64,000 nt of DNA, taken from positions 4,302,645 to 4,366,644 of the forward strand of contig OU696585.1 in assembly GCA_916048095.2 (NCBI GenBank). The letters are read 5' to 3'. Numbering within the stretch: position 1 is the stretch's first letter; every line of letters begins with the position of its first letter. The stretch is from Sacculina carcini. Its lineage: Eukaryota; Arthropoda; Thecostraca; Sacculinidae. The notes under the pieces were generated by a model. It was not told the DNA's origin and did not search any database. It saw nothing but the letters and a program-made list of their open reading frames with translations. Below are positions 32,500 to 44,162 of the stretch, piece by piece. The translations under genes and the position numbers were made by a program.

Positions 32500-35400
32500 A
32501 GCTATTTCGGCATTTTTTTCGGAGCAAATGGACACTATGACCACCGTTAAGTGCGAAGGTGCGCACTTTGATGCGAGACTGGTGGAGGAATTTGATGGTA
32601 GTCGTGATGTGGTAGAGTGGTTCACAAGGACCGAGAGACTTTGTGTGTTGAGGGGTGCACCAATACTGTCCATTCTGCCGCTGCGACATACCGTTGGAGC
32701 TTTTTCTGTGTGGTCACAGCTCCCGGAAGAGAAACAAACGTCTTTAAGTGCTGTGAGAGAGGCACTGTACGCCGCTGTTGCCTTAGATGAGCATGCAGCA
32801 TATGAAGTGTTCACAAAGCGCAAGCTTGGCAAGGGCGAATCGGTGGACGTGTTTTTGGCGGAACTTCGCAGACTTGCTGCGCTTTTTGGTGGCGTTTCTG
32901 ATCGCACTTTGTCATGTGCGTTTGTCGCTGGATTACCAGAATCGGCGAGACACGTGATTCGCGCTGGTGCTAGGGTTGAGTGTTTGACGATCAGCGATCT
33001 CCTAGCGCGAGCGCGAGCAGTTCTCATTGATCAGCGCATCAAGGAGAATTCGCCACCTGTACCAGTTTACGCCGCAGCTTCCGCAATGGAAGCTCAAGTC
33101 AGCGTTCCTGTAGCCGCTGCGTCGCCCCGTGCTGCTCAACCGAGATATCAGAGACGCATATTCCACTGTTGGAATTGTGGTCGCCGTGGGCATCTTGCCA
33201 GATCATGTCCGAACCAGGGAAGCGGAATGGGGAGCGGTATGTAGGCACCAACATTCGCTCCCAGGCTTTGATGAACAATGGTGCTTTACCGATCATTGAG
33301 CTTGCTGTTGATGGGGTAACATGTCGATGTCTGGTAGACACCGGGTGTACCGACACTCTTGTGTGGCAACGTCGATGTCGGCAATGGAGTGGCGAGCATG
33401 TAACTGTCCTGGCGCTAGGAGGAGGTAAAATTATTTGTAGAGGTAGTCGGTTGGCTCAAGTAGAAACTAGTAACGGCAAATCAGTTCGACTGAAGGTTTT
33501 GGTGGTTGATCGGCCGCTGTTGGGTGTGGACGTTATTTTGGGAATGTCCGGCATTGCTGCACTGGGAGGAGTGAATGTGACACCAGAGCGTGGCGTGACT
33601 TTTGGGTCACCATCAGTGTGCAATGTCACGTGTGGACCGAACGCGGGTGAAAAGGACGTTGTTAGTGCACCCTGTTCCCTTGAAGATGGTGTCAAGCGGC
33701 ACGTGAAGCGTGCTAAGCCCATACCTGCTATAGAAACAGCTGACTTCACTGTTGGTTTTGATCATGAGATTGGTACATGGACTGCTAAGTGGAAATGGGC
33801 AAATGGTGTTGCACCAGAAGTTTTGAGAAATGCTACAGCCATGTATAAAATGAGAGCTCCTGTTCGTGAGAAGTTTGACAAGGAGCTGGATAATTGGGTG
33901 AATCGTGGCTAGTTTGTTTTGCATGACAGGAAATTGCACGGAAGACAGCGTGGCCTGGTGCCGCTGATGGCTGTGGAACAGCGCGATGGGACGCGTGTGC
34001 GGCCTGTTCTCGATTATCGAGAACTAAACAGTTACCTGTCTCCGCACACAGCAGGTGCCGAGGTCTGCGCAGATCAGCTGCGAAAATGGAGGCGCCACGG
34101 TGAGAATACTGCTGTGGTAGACTTGAAGAGTGCCTACCTTCAAGTACATGTGGACCCACCTCTATGGTCTTATCAAACAGTTAAAATTGACGGCCGATGT
34201 TATTGCCTCACGAGGTTGGGGTTCGGCTTGAGCATTGCTCCATTTGTAATGAAGCTCATTGTGCATGCTGTGCTCGAGCAGGACTCAAAAATCAAGGAAG
34301 CGGTGATGCCGTACGTTGACGACTTGTTGGTCGATGAAGATATTGTGAGTGCGGAAGTGGTCATCGCACATTTTCGTCAGTACGGCCTGGAAAGCAAGTC
34401 ACCTCAGCGAGTGTCGACCGGTGCCAGACTTCTCGGGTTCCATGTTCGGAGCAACCATTCTGTGGTTCGTTGGAGGCGCGATGCACCCATTGCACCTCCA
34501 CCTCAGAAAATCACTCGACGCTCTGTTTTTTCATGGTGTGGTCGACTTGTGTCGCACGTGCCTATCTGTGGATGGCTGCGCCCAGCTGCAGCTTGGCTGA
34601 AAAGAAGGGCGAACTCTCTATCAATAGGATGGGATGACACCATACATGATGATGCTCTGTCCGCACAACTGAGATGTGTTCATGAACGTGTGACCGTCCA
34701 TGATCCCGCTCGTGGAATATGGACGGTCAGGGGGAACGAAGCAGTCGTGTGGACAGATGCTAGTTCACTGGCCACGGGAGTCGTGCTCGAATCGACGAAT
34801 GGCGCTGTTATAGAGGATGCCTGCTGGTTGCGGCACGATGAAGCACTTCACATAAACATGGCCGAGCTCGATGCGGTGGTCCGTGGTTTGAATTTGGCCA
34901 TTGCTTGGGATTTCACTGCAATTAACATTCGAACTGACTCTGCCACTGTGCACAGCTGGATTAGCGACGCGGTGAGTGGTAAGAGTCGTTTGAGGACCAA
35001 AGCTCACGGAGAGATGCTGATACGCCGCCGCATAGACTTAGTTTGCCAGCTCAGAGACGAACTATCGTTGAATTTGTCCGTCACGTTGGCTCGGTCTGGG
35101 AACAACAGGGCAGATGCTCTAACTAGATTACCACAGGAGTGGATGCGCAGTGCGCATCTCAATGCAGTTGGAGCTGCCGGTGTCCTACCCGTTCCAACAG
35201 ATGAGGTGATTCAGCATGTTCACGCAGAGGCTGGACATCCGGGAGTGCGGCGCACTATGTATTTTGTCAAGCGCTCCGGTGCATTTGTAACAAGACGCCA
35301 AGTTTAGAGGGTGGTTTCTGACTGCCAAATTTGTCGGTCAATAGACCCCGCCCCAGTCAAATGGAGAAAGGGTGACCTGAGCGTGCCGGCAGTGTGGCAA

Positions 35401-36317
35401 CGCGTGGCCGTGGATGTGACGCATCACAGAGAGCAAATGTGGGTAACAGCGACCGACTGTGGACCTTCAAGATTTTCACTGTGGCGGAGGGTACCCAATG
35501 AAACGGCTTACCACTTGATACGTGAACTTGATTCAATTTTCCACGAGCGCGGTGCACCTAGCGAGATCTTATGTGATAACGGCACTGCCTTCCGTAGCCG
35601 AGAATTTGCCGCCTTTGCGGCTAAGTGGAACTTGACGCTCAGATTCCGCTGTGCTTATGTGCCGTCCGGAAATGGCATTGTTGAGCGATGCCACCGAAGT
35701 GTTAAAACAATAGCGGCCAGAAAACGGTGTGACGTGCAGGAGACCGTGTACCTGTACAATGTTTCTCCAAAGGATTATGTGAATTCTAGTACGGCTCCGG
35801 CCAACATGCTTTACAGATATTCAGTGCGAGTGAAAAATGTTGATCACACTACAGCCTCAAGAGTGCAGGATGTGCACTGCCGTTTTCGCCTTGGGGACAC
35901 TGTGTGGGTGAAACCTGTGGGAGCTCGGTGTACCACCCAATATGTCACTGGTAGAATAACGGCGATAATTTCTGAGCAGGCGGTGGAGGTGGACGGAGTC
36001 ACAAGGCATGTGCGTGACCTCCGGCTGAAGAAACGTACTAGTGGCGACATCACCTCGGTCAGGACGATCGCGGAAGAACGACCAAAAACCAACTCTGGAC
36101 CGGAGGATGAACTACTTGTTCATCTGCTTGCTGCGATGCCACAGGAAGGTTCTGACCATGCTCATCGTCCAAAGATTCAAGAGCCCGGAGTGGGCGAAGA
36201 GGATAGTGATGGAAGAGGAGACCACGAGAGTCGACTGTTGCCAACCAGAGCTCGAAGACCACCCGCCTGGGTGAGTGATTATGAGCGGTGATTTGATTCT
36301 TGAAAATCAGGGAGGAG
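32500..36317 (+). mobile_element. Internal region of Gypsy-like LTR element (gag, pr, RT, RH, int)
   Basis: Fossil element. Parts in order: gag from about 32530, with a CCHC knuckle (CWNCGRRGHLARSC) near 33165-33210; aspartic protease near 33290-33560 (LVDTGCTDTLVW); reverse transcriptase near 33950-34460 (VLDYRELNSYL, MPYVDDLLVDE); RNase H near 34740-35110 (VVWTDASSLATGV); integrase near 35215-35780 (HAEAGHPGVRR, LCDNGTAF, GIVERCHRSV); and a basic C-terminal tail to about 36290. A purine-rich tract (AATCAGGGAGGAG) precedes the 3' LTR. The domain order is that of Ty3/Gypsy. The copy is nearly complete but broken in about two places. No clear primer site could be matched. Confidence 0.85.
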
Positions 36318-36822
36318 TGTTGTGTGCAGTTTGCAGATTGGTCTATTGATTCATGTTGTGTTGCTAATCATCTGCGTTCAAAGATGCTGAGTCATGTTCC
36401 TGCTTGCGCGTGTGCATGTGTGCGATGGTGTGTGAGTGTGTGTGTGGCCTTGATGTTGCGAATGAATGATTCTGCGAAATGTGTGCCGGTCGTTCGCTGT
36501 CTTGCAACTTGATCCGGTATTGTCAGCCGTTGGCTCATGAATGCGCATGTATGCATGTATGTCTGTGTGTGTGTATGTGTGTGTGTGTATGTGTGTATGT
36601 GTGTGTGTGTGTATGTGTGTGTGTGTGTGTGTGTGTCTGTGTGTGTGTGTGTGTGTGATACTCGCGTTGCAGCGTTGCACGAGCGAATGCAGGGTTGTCG
36701 TGTTTCGGTGGTGTGTGTGTTCGTGTGTCATCGTGCTGTGGAGAATTTGGTATTGTGGTGACGTGTGCTTGAACGTGCAGAATACAGACCGTGTTTGATT
36801 TCATATTTTCTGTTCCGATACA
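36318..36822 (+). mobile_element. 3' LTR of Gypsy-like element
   Basis: A 505-bp LTR, near identical to 32004-32499 and differing mainly in TG-tract length. It is followed by the second GTATA target duplicate (36823-36827). The close match of the LTRs implies a young insertion, the most recent of those in this LINE. Confidence 0.9.
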
Positions 36823-38635
36823 GTATACTATTTTGAACACGCTAGATAAAGAATCCTGCGGCCTTGATGAAATTTCACCAAAAGTCCTAAAATTCACATC
36901 ACAATTACTATCATATCCCTTGACATATATTATTAATACCTCATTGAGAACAGGTGTCTTTCCTAATCAATTAAAGATAGCAAAGTTGCTGCCAATATTC
37001 AAGTCGGGTGATAGAAGCGAGATAAAGAAACTATAGACCGATATCTATACTTTCAGCATTCGCAAAAGTTTTTGATAAAATTATAGCTAAAAGGCTAATA
37101 AAGTTTCTCGAGGGCAATTCACTGATAACTGTTGATCAACATGGTATGCAAACACACTGTTCAACAAAATCGGTCATATTGGAATTCATCAGTAAGGTTT
37201 ATGCACCTCTGGAATGTAAATACTACGCACTGGGAGCTTTTTTAGATCTAAGCATAGCATTTGACACTCTGGACCATGGGATATTAATTCATAAATTCAC
37301 CAGCATGGGAATAAGAGGGGTTCCAAATGAATTGATAAAGAGTTACTTAGCAGGTCGGAAACAAGCTGTGTTTTTTAATGGCAAGTATAGTTCGCTTAAA
37401 GAAATCACAAATGGAGTGCCCCAGGGGTCGGTCCTCGGTCCCCTTCTGTTTTTTGTTTATCTCAATGACATTGTAAATGCAAGTAATAATGTTGAATATG
37501 TTATATACGCTGATGATACGTCACTCCTTATTATATACACTAACCTGGATTCACTGTATGTCACATGTGTAAACGAACTGAACAAGATTATACATTGGAC
37601 ACATGTGAATAAACTTCGATTAAACATCAGCAAAACCAAATGCGTACTATTTAGGAACAGTTCAATACAAATATCTATGCCACCAATACAACTGGATGAA
37701 GGGACAATTGCAATAGCAGATCATGTGAAGTTTCTAGGAGTCAATGTGGACGAAAATTTAAACTGGATTAGTCACATCACGTCAACATGCGCCAAAATCT
37801 CGCAATTAACAGGCATACTTTACCGGATAAGACATAACCTGACTACTTAAGCTATGCTTAGCATATATTACACAATGTGCTATCCTCACCTGCATTACTG
37901 TGTAGCATTATGGGGATCCACATGGCCTTCATTTCATAAACAATTAAGTATTGCACAAAACAAAATATTTCGTTGCATATTTCACGTAAAAAAAATTCGA
38001 CTCCATAGATAAACATTTAGCAGATAGAAACATATTGCAATTTCATTTCATTTACAAATATTTCACCTTATTATTGATCCATAAATACAAACAATAGTAC
38101 ACTTTTTACCTTAACTGAAAGCAGCTACACGACAAGAAGTCATCGCTTAAACTTTGAATGTCCGTCTTTTAGAACAACTCTTTTTAAACACAGTGTAATA
38201 TGGTCGGCTCCAAATTCATTCAATGAACTTCCCATCAATCTTAAGCAACTTCTGAACGCAGTTCACAAGAATGTGTATAAAAATATAATAAAAAAAACCT
38301 GCTTGAGCAACAAAACAACAAATGTGTCCGAATGTGAACACCGCTGAACATGCGTATTTTGTTGCATGTTTTGTACTTATTTATATTGTCATGTTTCCAC
38401 GTGTCTATTCACATTTGTCGATGATGTCATTCATAGTATACACTTTCATTGAGTGAACTGATTAAATTGTTATATCATCATAGAGTTAATTAAACTGTAT
38501 TGATACAATTGCATGTAATGTTGAAATGTTTATGTCAATCTGTTCGTCCAGGAGCTGTTTAGCTCGACGAACTATCGCCGCAATATTTAGCTGATTGTGT
38601 TGTTGTTTTCTTGTTAATGTTGTTTGTGGCAATAC

Positions 38636-38666
<31 letters not shown>
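36823..38666 (+). pseudogene. LINE ORF2 C-terminal half (RT) and 3' UTR
   Basis: Resumes after the LTR element with TILNTLDKESCGLDEISPKV and RT motifs IAKLLPIFKSGDR, a broken RPIS segment near 37034, DLSIAFDTLDH, GVPQGSVLGPLLFFVYLND and VIYADDTSLLI (catalytic box intact). The 234-codon frame 37146-37850 is the longest. After 37850 stops are frequent. The tail (CTTA)n is at 38634-38666. Confidence 0.85.
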
Positions 38667-38918
38667 AGTATTCTTGTAGCAGTATTCTACGCAGTATATA
38701 TTCTCAAACGTTGATCAGCTGATTTGATAACACGTGTCGGTGCGCCACAGTTGTCTGGGTGTTTCACTCACAGTGTTTTCCTCGGTGACTGGCGACTGCG
38801 GGTGCGGGTTGAGAACATAGTTGGTGTTCATGATTTATATTTTTCCCTCGAATTGTGCGGAGTGCGCTTACTTAAAATAACCTTGTTCTCATCATTTCAG
38901 GTCTGGATTGTTACCGCA

Positions 38919-40256
38919 ATGAATCGGAAGTGCAAGCATCACTCTGATAGGTTTTGCTATACTTGTGGAAAGGTGACCCTTCCTGACCGTCAAGCGAGAA
39001 TTACAGATTTTGTGAAAAAGTCATATCACGCTTACTTCAGAGTCAAGCTTGGCGACCAAGATAAGCACTTCGCCCCTCATATCTGTTGAAAAGCAAGTGT
39101 GCAAATCCTACGGGATTGGAGAAACAAACGGAAGAGCACTATGCCGTTCGGAGCCCCGATGGTTTGGAGGTAAGGTAAAGATCACTCCACGGACTGTTAC
39201 TTCTGTATGACAAATCTACATGGTACTAATCGAAAAAACAAATAGCATGTTCAGTATCCCGAAGTTTCCTCAGCAATTAAGCCAGTACCACACGGACCTG
39301 ATGTCCCTATTCCGGAACATGACGTCATCGTGTAGTCGTCGTCCGACCCAGAGTCAGGAGATGATGCCGATGTCGACGAATCTGGTACATTCGATCCACC
39401 AGAGCAGGGCCGGCCGGTGCCACTGAGCCAAGCTGAGCTCAACGATCTGACGCGAGCCCTGAACCTGTTCAAAAACTCCGCTCAGCTTCTGGGTTCTCGC
39501 CTCCGTGAGAAGCGTCTGCTGGCACCTGATACAACGTACTTTTGGTATGGAAGCCGCGGGAAAGAGTTCCGTAAATACTTCTCGTTTAATGAGTCATTTT
39601 CCCTGGTATACTGCAACAAGGTCGCAGACCTGGTCGAAGACATGGGGTTGAAGTATGATGCTACCGAATGGAGGTTTTTCATCGATTCGTCCAGTAGAAG
39701 TCTCAAGGCTGTTCTCCTCAATAACGGCAACAAGTTCGATTCGATCCCTGTCGCATACTCAGCTGAAATGAGAGAAACTCATAACAGCATGGGGCGACTG
39801 CTGTCCGCTCTCAACTACAAGGATCATGGTTGGTTCATGTGTGGAGATCTCAAAGTAGTTGGTCTCGTCGTAGGTCTGCAAGATGGGTGCACGAAGTATC
39901 CATGCTTCATGTGCTTGTGGGACAGCCGGGTAGACGATAAGCATTATGTCCAACGAGAGTGGCCGTCATGGTCAGGACCGGCTCGCATAATGTTCTGGCA
40001 CATTTACTGGTCGACCCGCAAAAGATTCTTCTGCCACCACTGCACATCAAACTCCTTCTCATGAAGAACTTTGTGAAAGCGTTGGACAAAGAAAGTGAAA
40101 GATTCGATTTTCTGCGGCAAAAATTCCCAAGAGTGAGCAGGGAAACTGAAGGCGGGGGTATTCGATGGTCCTCAGATAAGAGAGCTCATGAGGACATTGG
40201 CTTCGATGATTCGTTGAAACCCTCTGAATTTTCTGCTTGGCTGGCTCTGAAGTAGA
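38919..40256 (+). pseudogene. Decayed copy of a multi-copy invertebrate protein of unknown function
   Basis: Starts MNRKCKHHSDRFCYTCGKVT, a Cys/His cluster, then DFVKKSYHAYFRVKLGDQDK, MPFGAPMVWR, DCYFCMTN, a low-complexity acidic stretch, and an open 39417-40064 frame (LSQAELNDLTRALNLFKNSA, LGSRLREKRLLAPDT, EWRFFIDSSSRSLKAVLL, KYPCFMCLWDSR). A frameshift near 39970 leads to LLPPLHIKLLLMKNFVKALD. I recognise this as a family of long proteins found in many copies in arthropods and cnidarians, with no established function; this is from memory, not a search. At least four in-frame stops and one frameshift are present, and the C-terminus is missing. A TTCTCATCATTTCAG acceptor-like sequence precedes the start. 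Confidence 0.65.
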
Positions 40257-40993
40257 GATGCGACCTCAAAAAATCGGTTTTTTGATATAAAAAACCGTTT
40301 TTTTGCCAAAAAACTCGACCAAAAAACCACCGTTTTTTAAAGAGTCATGCAAATAATTCAAATAATGGAAATGATATATTTGGGATGTTAAATGACTTAT
40401 TTTTATCAACACATGAGTTATTGATGCTATTAGTGACCTTATCAAATTGAATTATCATTCAATATGCACAATAAAATTGCTATAATGTGTCTGAAAGTCC
40501 TAATATCATTGTTTGCACGGTACTGAGCGGCACTTATATGTACAGTACAGCTTTGCATTCAATTATTGAGTTAATCATTGTGTACAAAAGCAGGGTTTGA
40601 GAACCCTTTTTCTGCTTAAAAAATGAAACTGTATTAAAAAAACAACAGGTGGCATAAATTTTATTATTTTTACACATTACATTTTTCCTCTCAGAAATGA
40701 ACTACGTTGATTATAATAACTTTCATCATTTCATTCAGCAAATCAATTATTTGCAAATATAAAAGTACAAACACTGCAAATATTTACACAAAGACTACAA
40801 ATATACACACAAACTTAGTGTTCCTAATGAGACTACGAATAAAAGCGGGTCGCATTATTCAGAGTGGCAATCCTGACCAGAAAATCCGGCAATATTTTCG
40901 TGTAGGAAAAAAACGACTGGGGAAATATATTTAATGCACAAAAAGGTAGTTACCTCAAGGAAGAACTCAAGAGCAAAGAAAAAAGGTATTTGA
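40257..40993. other. No gene; hairpin-rich AAAAAACCG segment
   Basis: From 40257 the sequence alternates AAAACCG and CGGTTTTTT with strong self-complementarity (about 40272-40342), reminiscent of hAT subterminal repeats. AGGGTTTGAGAACC at about 40593 resembles a hAT end but has no partner. Confidence 0.35.
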
Positions 40994-42022
40994 ACAAACA
41001 AACAAACAAAAACGTATATTTACTATAGCGCCTGTAAAAACACTTTGCGCGCATAACTTCAAGATGAACAAGAAAGCGTAAATACATATATACCTATACA
41101 TACATACACAAACATGCACTTATACATATAAACACACACAAACATGCACATATACATATACATATACACAAACATGCACTTATACATACACATACATACA
41201 TACACTTATACACATATATACACGAAGTTTGAGTACAATAAGGAGGAAAAGAGAATGGCTAGCTGAATGAAATCATAGTTTGGCGAAAGGAGTGCGAGTG
41301 TGAGAAACATGATCAAACGAGATGTCAAAAAGGTGATTTTGAAGTCGGGAAGCAAACATGCGGTAGGAAGGAGATGAAGTAATATGAGAAGGAAGATAAT
41401 TATAGATGCGCAGACCGAAGAAAGTAAAAGATTTAGAGGACCGCGAAGATTCATTAGTGGCACGAGGACAGATGAGGGGAACAGGTCTGCGAGAAGAAAC
41501 AGCATCAGAACGAGTTAAAAGACTGACTAGGTAGGGCGGTTGACTAGGATCATGAAGGAGTTTGAAGATTAGACAGCAAGGGCGAAAGTGAATACGAGCG
41601 ACAATTGGAAGCCAACGAAATTTAAATAGAAAACTGTATGTATGCCGGCAAGGAGTAGGGGGAAGAACAAATCGGCAAGATTGGTTAAGAACGCGTTGTA
41701 ATATTTTTAGAGAAGAACGAGGTAGGCTAAAGTATAGTGAGCTGCAATAGTCTAATCTAGAGAGTATAAGAGAATTAACAAGTTTAATAGATGAAGATTG
41801 ATCGAGACAGGGACGAATGGGATAGAGTGAAGGTAGGATCAGACGACAAGTGCGTGCGACGGAGCGAATGTTATCTACAAAGGAGAGCGAATAATCAAAA
41901 ATAATACCAAGATTTCGAACGGTAACGGCTAGGGGAACTGAGAGCAGCGGAGGACTAATGCGCGGAGGATGAAGAGGGAGAAACTCAGACTCTGAAGTGT
42001 TGATGAGAAGATGGCGAGCTGC
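40994..42022 (-). mobile_element. L2-like LINE, 5'-truncated, (TTTG)n tail
   Basis: The minus-strand 3' end reads GGCGCTATAGTAAATATACG plus a (TTTG)n tail at 40994-41012. The 3' UTR contains a CATATACA-type microsatellite (about 41080-41225). Open coding sequence runs from 41273 to about 42022 (SESEFLPLHPPRISPPLL, VRNLGIIFDYSLS, LDYCSSLYFSLPRS, FKFRWLPIVARIHFR), the region after the RT catalytic box. It joins a mariner at about 42022; the first residues of the open frame above that point are mariner sequence read in another frame. Confidence 0.8.
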
Positions 42023-42835
42023 GGCCCGATGAGTGAGCAGTTGCATTGTCGGAAAGGAGACGGACTCCTTTGGTGAGCATACCGCTGCGCTTCTACTTTA
42101 GAGCATCTCGCAACTTGTTCAGAAGTATGCAGTAGTATGCGCTCGTGATGGTCTGACCCTTTGCAAGGTATTCCGTGAGGATGACTCCATGACAGTCCCA
42201 AAAAATTGACAGCATGACCTTCCCTGTGGACTTCTGCACCTTAGCCTTCCTCGGGGGAGGGGATGTGGTGTGCTTCCACTCCTTGCTCATCTCTTTGGTC
42301 TCTGGATCATACAGATAAATCCAACTTTCGTCCATAGTTACCAGACGACCAAAGAAATCCTCTTCATCCTGCTCCAAAAGAGTCAACATCTGCCTCGACA
42401 GGTCACGCCGTGTTTGCCTTTGGAGATGAGTCCTTAAGCGCGGAACCCAGCGTGCTGACACCTTAGACATGTGCAGTTCGTCGTGAATAATTTACCACAC
42501 ACTGCCGTAACTAAGACCAGTCTCATGCGTGATCACGTGTGTGGTTATTCGTCGGTCTTCCAAGATAAGATCCTCCACTTTCTTCACTGTGGCCGCACTG
42601 TCCGTGAGTGATGGTCGTCCAGTTCTTGGTTCTTCTGTGAGGGACATGTGGCCAGTTTGGAAATTCGTTTTCCATCTCACAACAGTGTCATATGACGGGC
42701 AATCATCACCATAGACAGCCTTCATTTCATCATGGATTTGCCGGGCACTGTAACACTTCAAATGCAGGAACTTAATCATGCTGCGAGCCTCAGTCTTCTC
42801 CATCATGCAGGTTAATGACATCTAACGCCACCTGT
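42023..42835 (-). mobile_element. mariner transposon, 3'-truncated
   Basis: The transposase starts MSLTCMMEKTEARSMIKFL, with paired helix-turn-helix motifs (CYSARQIHDEMKAVYGDD, TGRPSLTDSAATVKKVEDLI) and the catalytic core: first Asp in VTMDESWIYLYD, a conserved SIFWDCHGVI, second Asp in LLSDNATAHSS near 42040-42060. The third Asp of the DD34D triad is lost where the element joins the L2 LINE. In-frame stops lie after GLSYGSVW (about 42489) and just after LRDALK (about 42090). It is inactive. The 5' UTR continues to an undefined end above 42835. Confidence 0.85.
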
Positions 42836-43009
42836 AAATTTTTTTTACTAATCTAAGGGGCCTTTTTTACACCATCATGCACATGAGGACCAGTGATTAC
42901 ACTGATAAAATTTCATCGACATAGCTAAATAACTTCCGGTGATAATTAGAACTTTACGATACCCCCACGTATATTGTAGCGCTAATTGGTCTTGCACATG
43001 ACCTTCCTT
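42836..43009. other. Mariner flank / unassigned
   Basis: AT-rich. It probably includes the mariner 5' UTR; no terminal repeat could be confirmed. Confidence 0.3.
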
Positions 43010-44045
43010 CCTTCCTAGAATCAAACTTATCCAAAACAGAGTTTTACGATGCATTGCTCACAAAAATAAATTCGGATCTATCAGCGATATTTACCAAAAT
43101 TGAAAAATTCAACAATTCCACACAATTCGGAGCAAATTCTTGATCGTACTCATCAGTAAACATCTCAAATTCAAAAACCGTAAACACAACATATTCACTC
43201 GGGAAAGCTCTGTAATTAGTACTTATAATTTGACTCCACCTAGATTTCGAACAATGTTATTCAAGTACAGTATTCTGTATTTCGGGCCGCAGTTGTGTAA
43301 TGGTTCGCCGATGTCTATGAAGGAATTGTTATATATTGAGAACAACGCGGAGAAAATATAACAAGCTATAAATGCTCATTATAAAAATTTACCTACTTAA
43401 CTCAGGTCAAAGTTGTATGATGTAGTTTTGTTTTGCGATCAATTGTTAAGTATTCGTGAATTTATTAATAAATATGAATCCGGGAATGAGAATAGATATG
43501 TACGAATGTGTTTATGCATGAGGTATTGGTATGTTGTGTGTATATATGTGTCTTTATGTGTTTGCTTTCAAAATATTTGTCTGATTGCGAATTGTGTGTT
43601 TGTGTGGGTATGTGTATCAAATGTGTGTATGTACTTGAATACGTGTTTGGTGTTGTATGGTAATATGTGCGGAGACGAGTATGGAAGTTGTATACGCGTG
43701 CACTTTGTTTGCATATAGCTGCATGTTTGCGTATTGTCTTATGTGTATATGTGTATGAGAATATGTGTACGAATATGTATTGTAGACAGTGGTAGGTATG
43801 GTTATATGTTTGATGTGTATCATTATATATGAATAGTGTTTATATGTGATCGCGCGCTCATGTGTGTGTATGTATGCACTTGTGTATATATAACCTGGCT
43901 TGATAGCATTATTTCCACCTGTACAAGTGAAATGTAATATTGTCTATAAGCATTAGCTCAACGGGTCTTTTGCCAATTGTGATATTTATTGTTTGAACAT
44001 TGTATATTTGCTTGTGGCAATACATGGTTAAATTCAAATAAACAC
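43010..44045 (+). mobile_element. LINE 3' fragment related to the 27750-38666 LINE
   Basis: It encodes the C-terminal end of ORF2 (QNRVLRCIAHKNKFGSISDI, LFKYSILYFGPQLCN) up to about 43360, then a TG-rich 3' UTR ending CTTGTGGCAATACATGG with an AAATTCAAATAAA-like tail. The terminal GTGGCAATACA matches the 3' end at 38622-38632. At least one stop is present near 43130. Confidence 0.6.
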
Positions 44046-44162
44046 ACACATAGCCACACACACACACAGAAAGTGAAAGGTAGAGAAAGAAGAGAGATAA
44101 TTCACACCTTATAATCATCACTAATATACGAGAGACAATGTTCTCTAGAGTATAATACGATT

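Larger units (their letters stand above)
27750..38666 (+). mobile_element. Plus-strand LINE split by three later insertions
   Basis: ORF1 (27920-28677) and ORF2 (from 28748) are on the plus strand. ORF2 is interrupted by a hAT-like element (28853-30349), an L2 3' end (about 31270-31480) and an LTR element (32004-36822), and resumes in order after each. The 3' end reads GTGGCAATACA followed by a (CTTA)n tail at 38634-38666. Without the inserts the LINE is about 4.4 kb. ORF2 has several stops and frame changes of its own, increasing towards the 3' end. Two further relatives with the same terminal GTGGCAATACA lie at 43010-44045 and 49290-50010. CR1/Jockey superfamily by RT motifs. Confidence 0.85.
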
